From: Afipia sp.
GTDB lineage: Bacteria; Pseudomonadota; Alphaproteobacteria; Rhizobiales; Xanthobacteraceae
NCBI GenBank assembly: GCA_020056155.1
Contig: JAGVII010000617.1
Span: 1-7,040, forward strand
Length of the DNA stretch: 7,040 nucleotides
Direction of reading: 5' to 3'
The notes beneath the pieces were generated by a model. It had not been told where the DNA came from, did no database searches, and saw only the letters and a program-made list of their open reading frames with translations. Positions within the stretch are counted from its first letter, which is position 1. Each line of letters starts with the position of its first letter. Both the position numbers and the translations under genes were made by a program. Shown here piece by piece: positions 6,510 through 7,040 of the stretch.

Positions 6510-6563
6510 GTCCCCGCGAAAGCGGGGACCCAGAATTTACTGGATTCCCGCTTTCGCGGGGAT
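6510..6563. repeat. Dispersed palindromic repeat with two hairpins
   Basis: The first hairpin is GTCCCCGC (6510-6517), GAAA loop, GCGGGGAC (6522-6529). The second is ATTCCCGC (6544-6551), TTTC loop, GCGGGGAT (6556-6563), with one wobble. The hairpins are also reverse complements of each other: CCCGCGAAAGCGGG (6513-6526) pairs with CCCGCTTTCGCGGG (6547-6560), and CCAG (6530-6533) with CTGG (6540-6543), around AATTTA. The element can therefore fold as two small stems or one long one. The wording (CCCGCGAAAGCGGG, CCAG, CTGGATTCCCGC) is that of a common intergenic repeat in Bradyrhizobium-like and other proteobacterial genomes. It ends about 24 bases beyond the stop codon of the kinase gene and may help end that transcript. 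Confidence 0.82.
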
Positions 6564-6586
6564 GAACGGGGCGGTTTGCCGCAGGC

Positions 6587-7040
6587 TCAGATGTTGGCCG
6601 CGAGGTCGTCCAGTTCGCCGAACAGCACGCCGGTTCCGGCGAGCAACCGCTCGATTTCGTCGGCGCCCTCGGCGACCGAGCGCGTCGAGGTGTCGATGAT
6701 CAGTTCGGCATTGGCCGGCGGCTGATAGTCGTTACCGATGCCGGTGAAGCTCGGCAGGTTTCCAGCGCGCGCCTTGGCGTAGTGGCCTTTCGGATCGCGG
6801 CTTTCGCAAACCTCGGCCGGTGTCGCCACGTAGACCTCGCGGAACAGATCGTCGGCGATGCGCCGCGCCTGTGCCCGGTCGTCGCTGGAGGGTGAGACGG
6901 CGGCGACGATGGCGATATGGCCGTTGCGCGCCAGATGCGTCGCCATTTCGGCAAGGCGGCGGATATTCTCCGTGCGGTCCTGCGGCGAGAAGCCGAGATC
7001 GCCATTCAGCCCTGCACGCAATGTGTCGCCGTCGAGCAGC
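6587..7040 (-). CDS. cysC: Adenylylsulfate kinase (APS kinase) domain, C-terminal part, runs off the window
   Basis: The enzyme phosphorylates adenosine 5'-phosphosulfate with ATP to give PAPS, for sulfate assimilation or sulfation. The frame is open to the window edge, giving about 150 residues; the P-loop and N-terminus are missing. Visible family motifs in order are LLDGDTLRAGLN (7039-7004), DLGFSPQDRTENIRR, VAAVSP, EVYVATPAEVCESRDPKGHYAKARAGNLPSFTGI (the substrate-lid region) and YQPPANAELIIDTS. The segment after SP reads SSDDRAQAR, where E. coli CysC has HRAERQMVR, so one usual arginine appears absent. An extra tail of about 12 residues (GVLFGELDDLAANI) follows. In this family the kinase is often the C-terminal half of a CysN/CysC fusion. 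The window cannot show whether this is free CysC, the fusion, or a paralogue in a polysaccharide-sulfation cluster. Confidence 0.85.
   Translation of the reverse strand, partial: LLDGDTLRAGLNGDLGFSPQDRTENIRRLAEMATHLARNGHIAIVAAVSPSSDDRAQARRIADDLFREVYVATPAEVCESRDPKGHYAKARAGNLPSFTGIGNDYQPPANAELIIDTSTRSVAEGADEIERLLAGTGVLFGELDDLAANI

Overview
The window looks like chromosomal DNA of a GC-rich alphaproteobacterium, most likely of the Bradyrhizobium/Rhodopseudomonas/Afipia/Nitrobacter group (Nitrobacteraceae). The reasons are a DUF2865 secreted protein, a CsbD protein of the rhizobial type, two matches to the alphaproteobacterial general-stress (EcfG) promoter, and two kinds of dispersed palindromic repeat that I associate with this family. 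The genus is inference. No phage, transposase, CRISPR or RNA gene is visible.

Layout, left to right. On the + strand lie an L,D-transpeptidase of the YkuD family (from 6 or slightly upstream, to 803), a secreted six-cysteine DUF2865 protein (856-1521), and a 53-residue two-helix membrane protein (1655-1816). On the - strand follow csbD (2210-2010), a methyl-accepting chemotaxis protein (3939-2269), malate synthase G, glcB (6315-4153), and the C-terminal part of an adenylylsulfate kinase or kinase domain (7040-6587, running off the window). The + and - blocks converge on 1817-2009, which holds a composite palindromic repeat and a terminator with T-rich flanks on both strands.

The most interesting part is the convergent stress pair in the middle. 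The small membrane protein is preceded by GGAAC-N17-CGTT and csbD by GGAAC-N16-CGTT, both matching the promoter recognised by the general-stress sigma factor EcfG. The membrane-protein promoter is further decorated: its -35 lies in the arm of one inverted repeat, and a near-perfect 28-bp palindrome begins at about the predicted transcription start. These two genes therefore look like members of one stress regulon that share a terminator.

The remaining genes are core or ordinary: peptidoglycan cross-linking, chemotaxis, the glyoxylate bypass and sulfate activation. glcB has its own strong terminator, which separates it from the chemoreceptor gene. I do not see a previously undescribed multi-gene system here. 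The novelty lies in the regulatory architecture and the small-protein gene. Three start codons (DUF2865, csbD, chemoreceptor) are placed downstream of the longest open frame because of ribosome-binding-site spacing.
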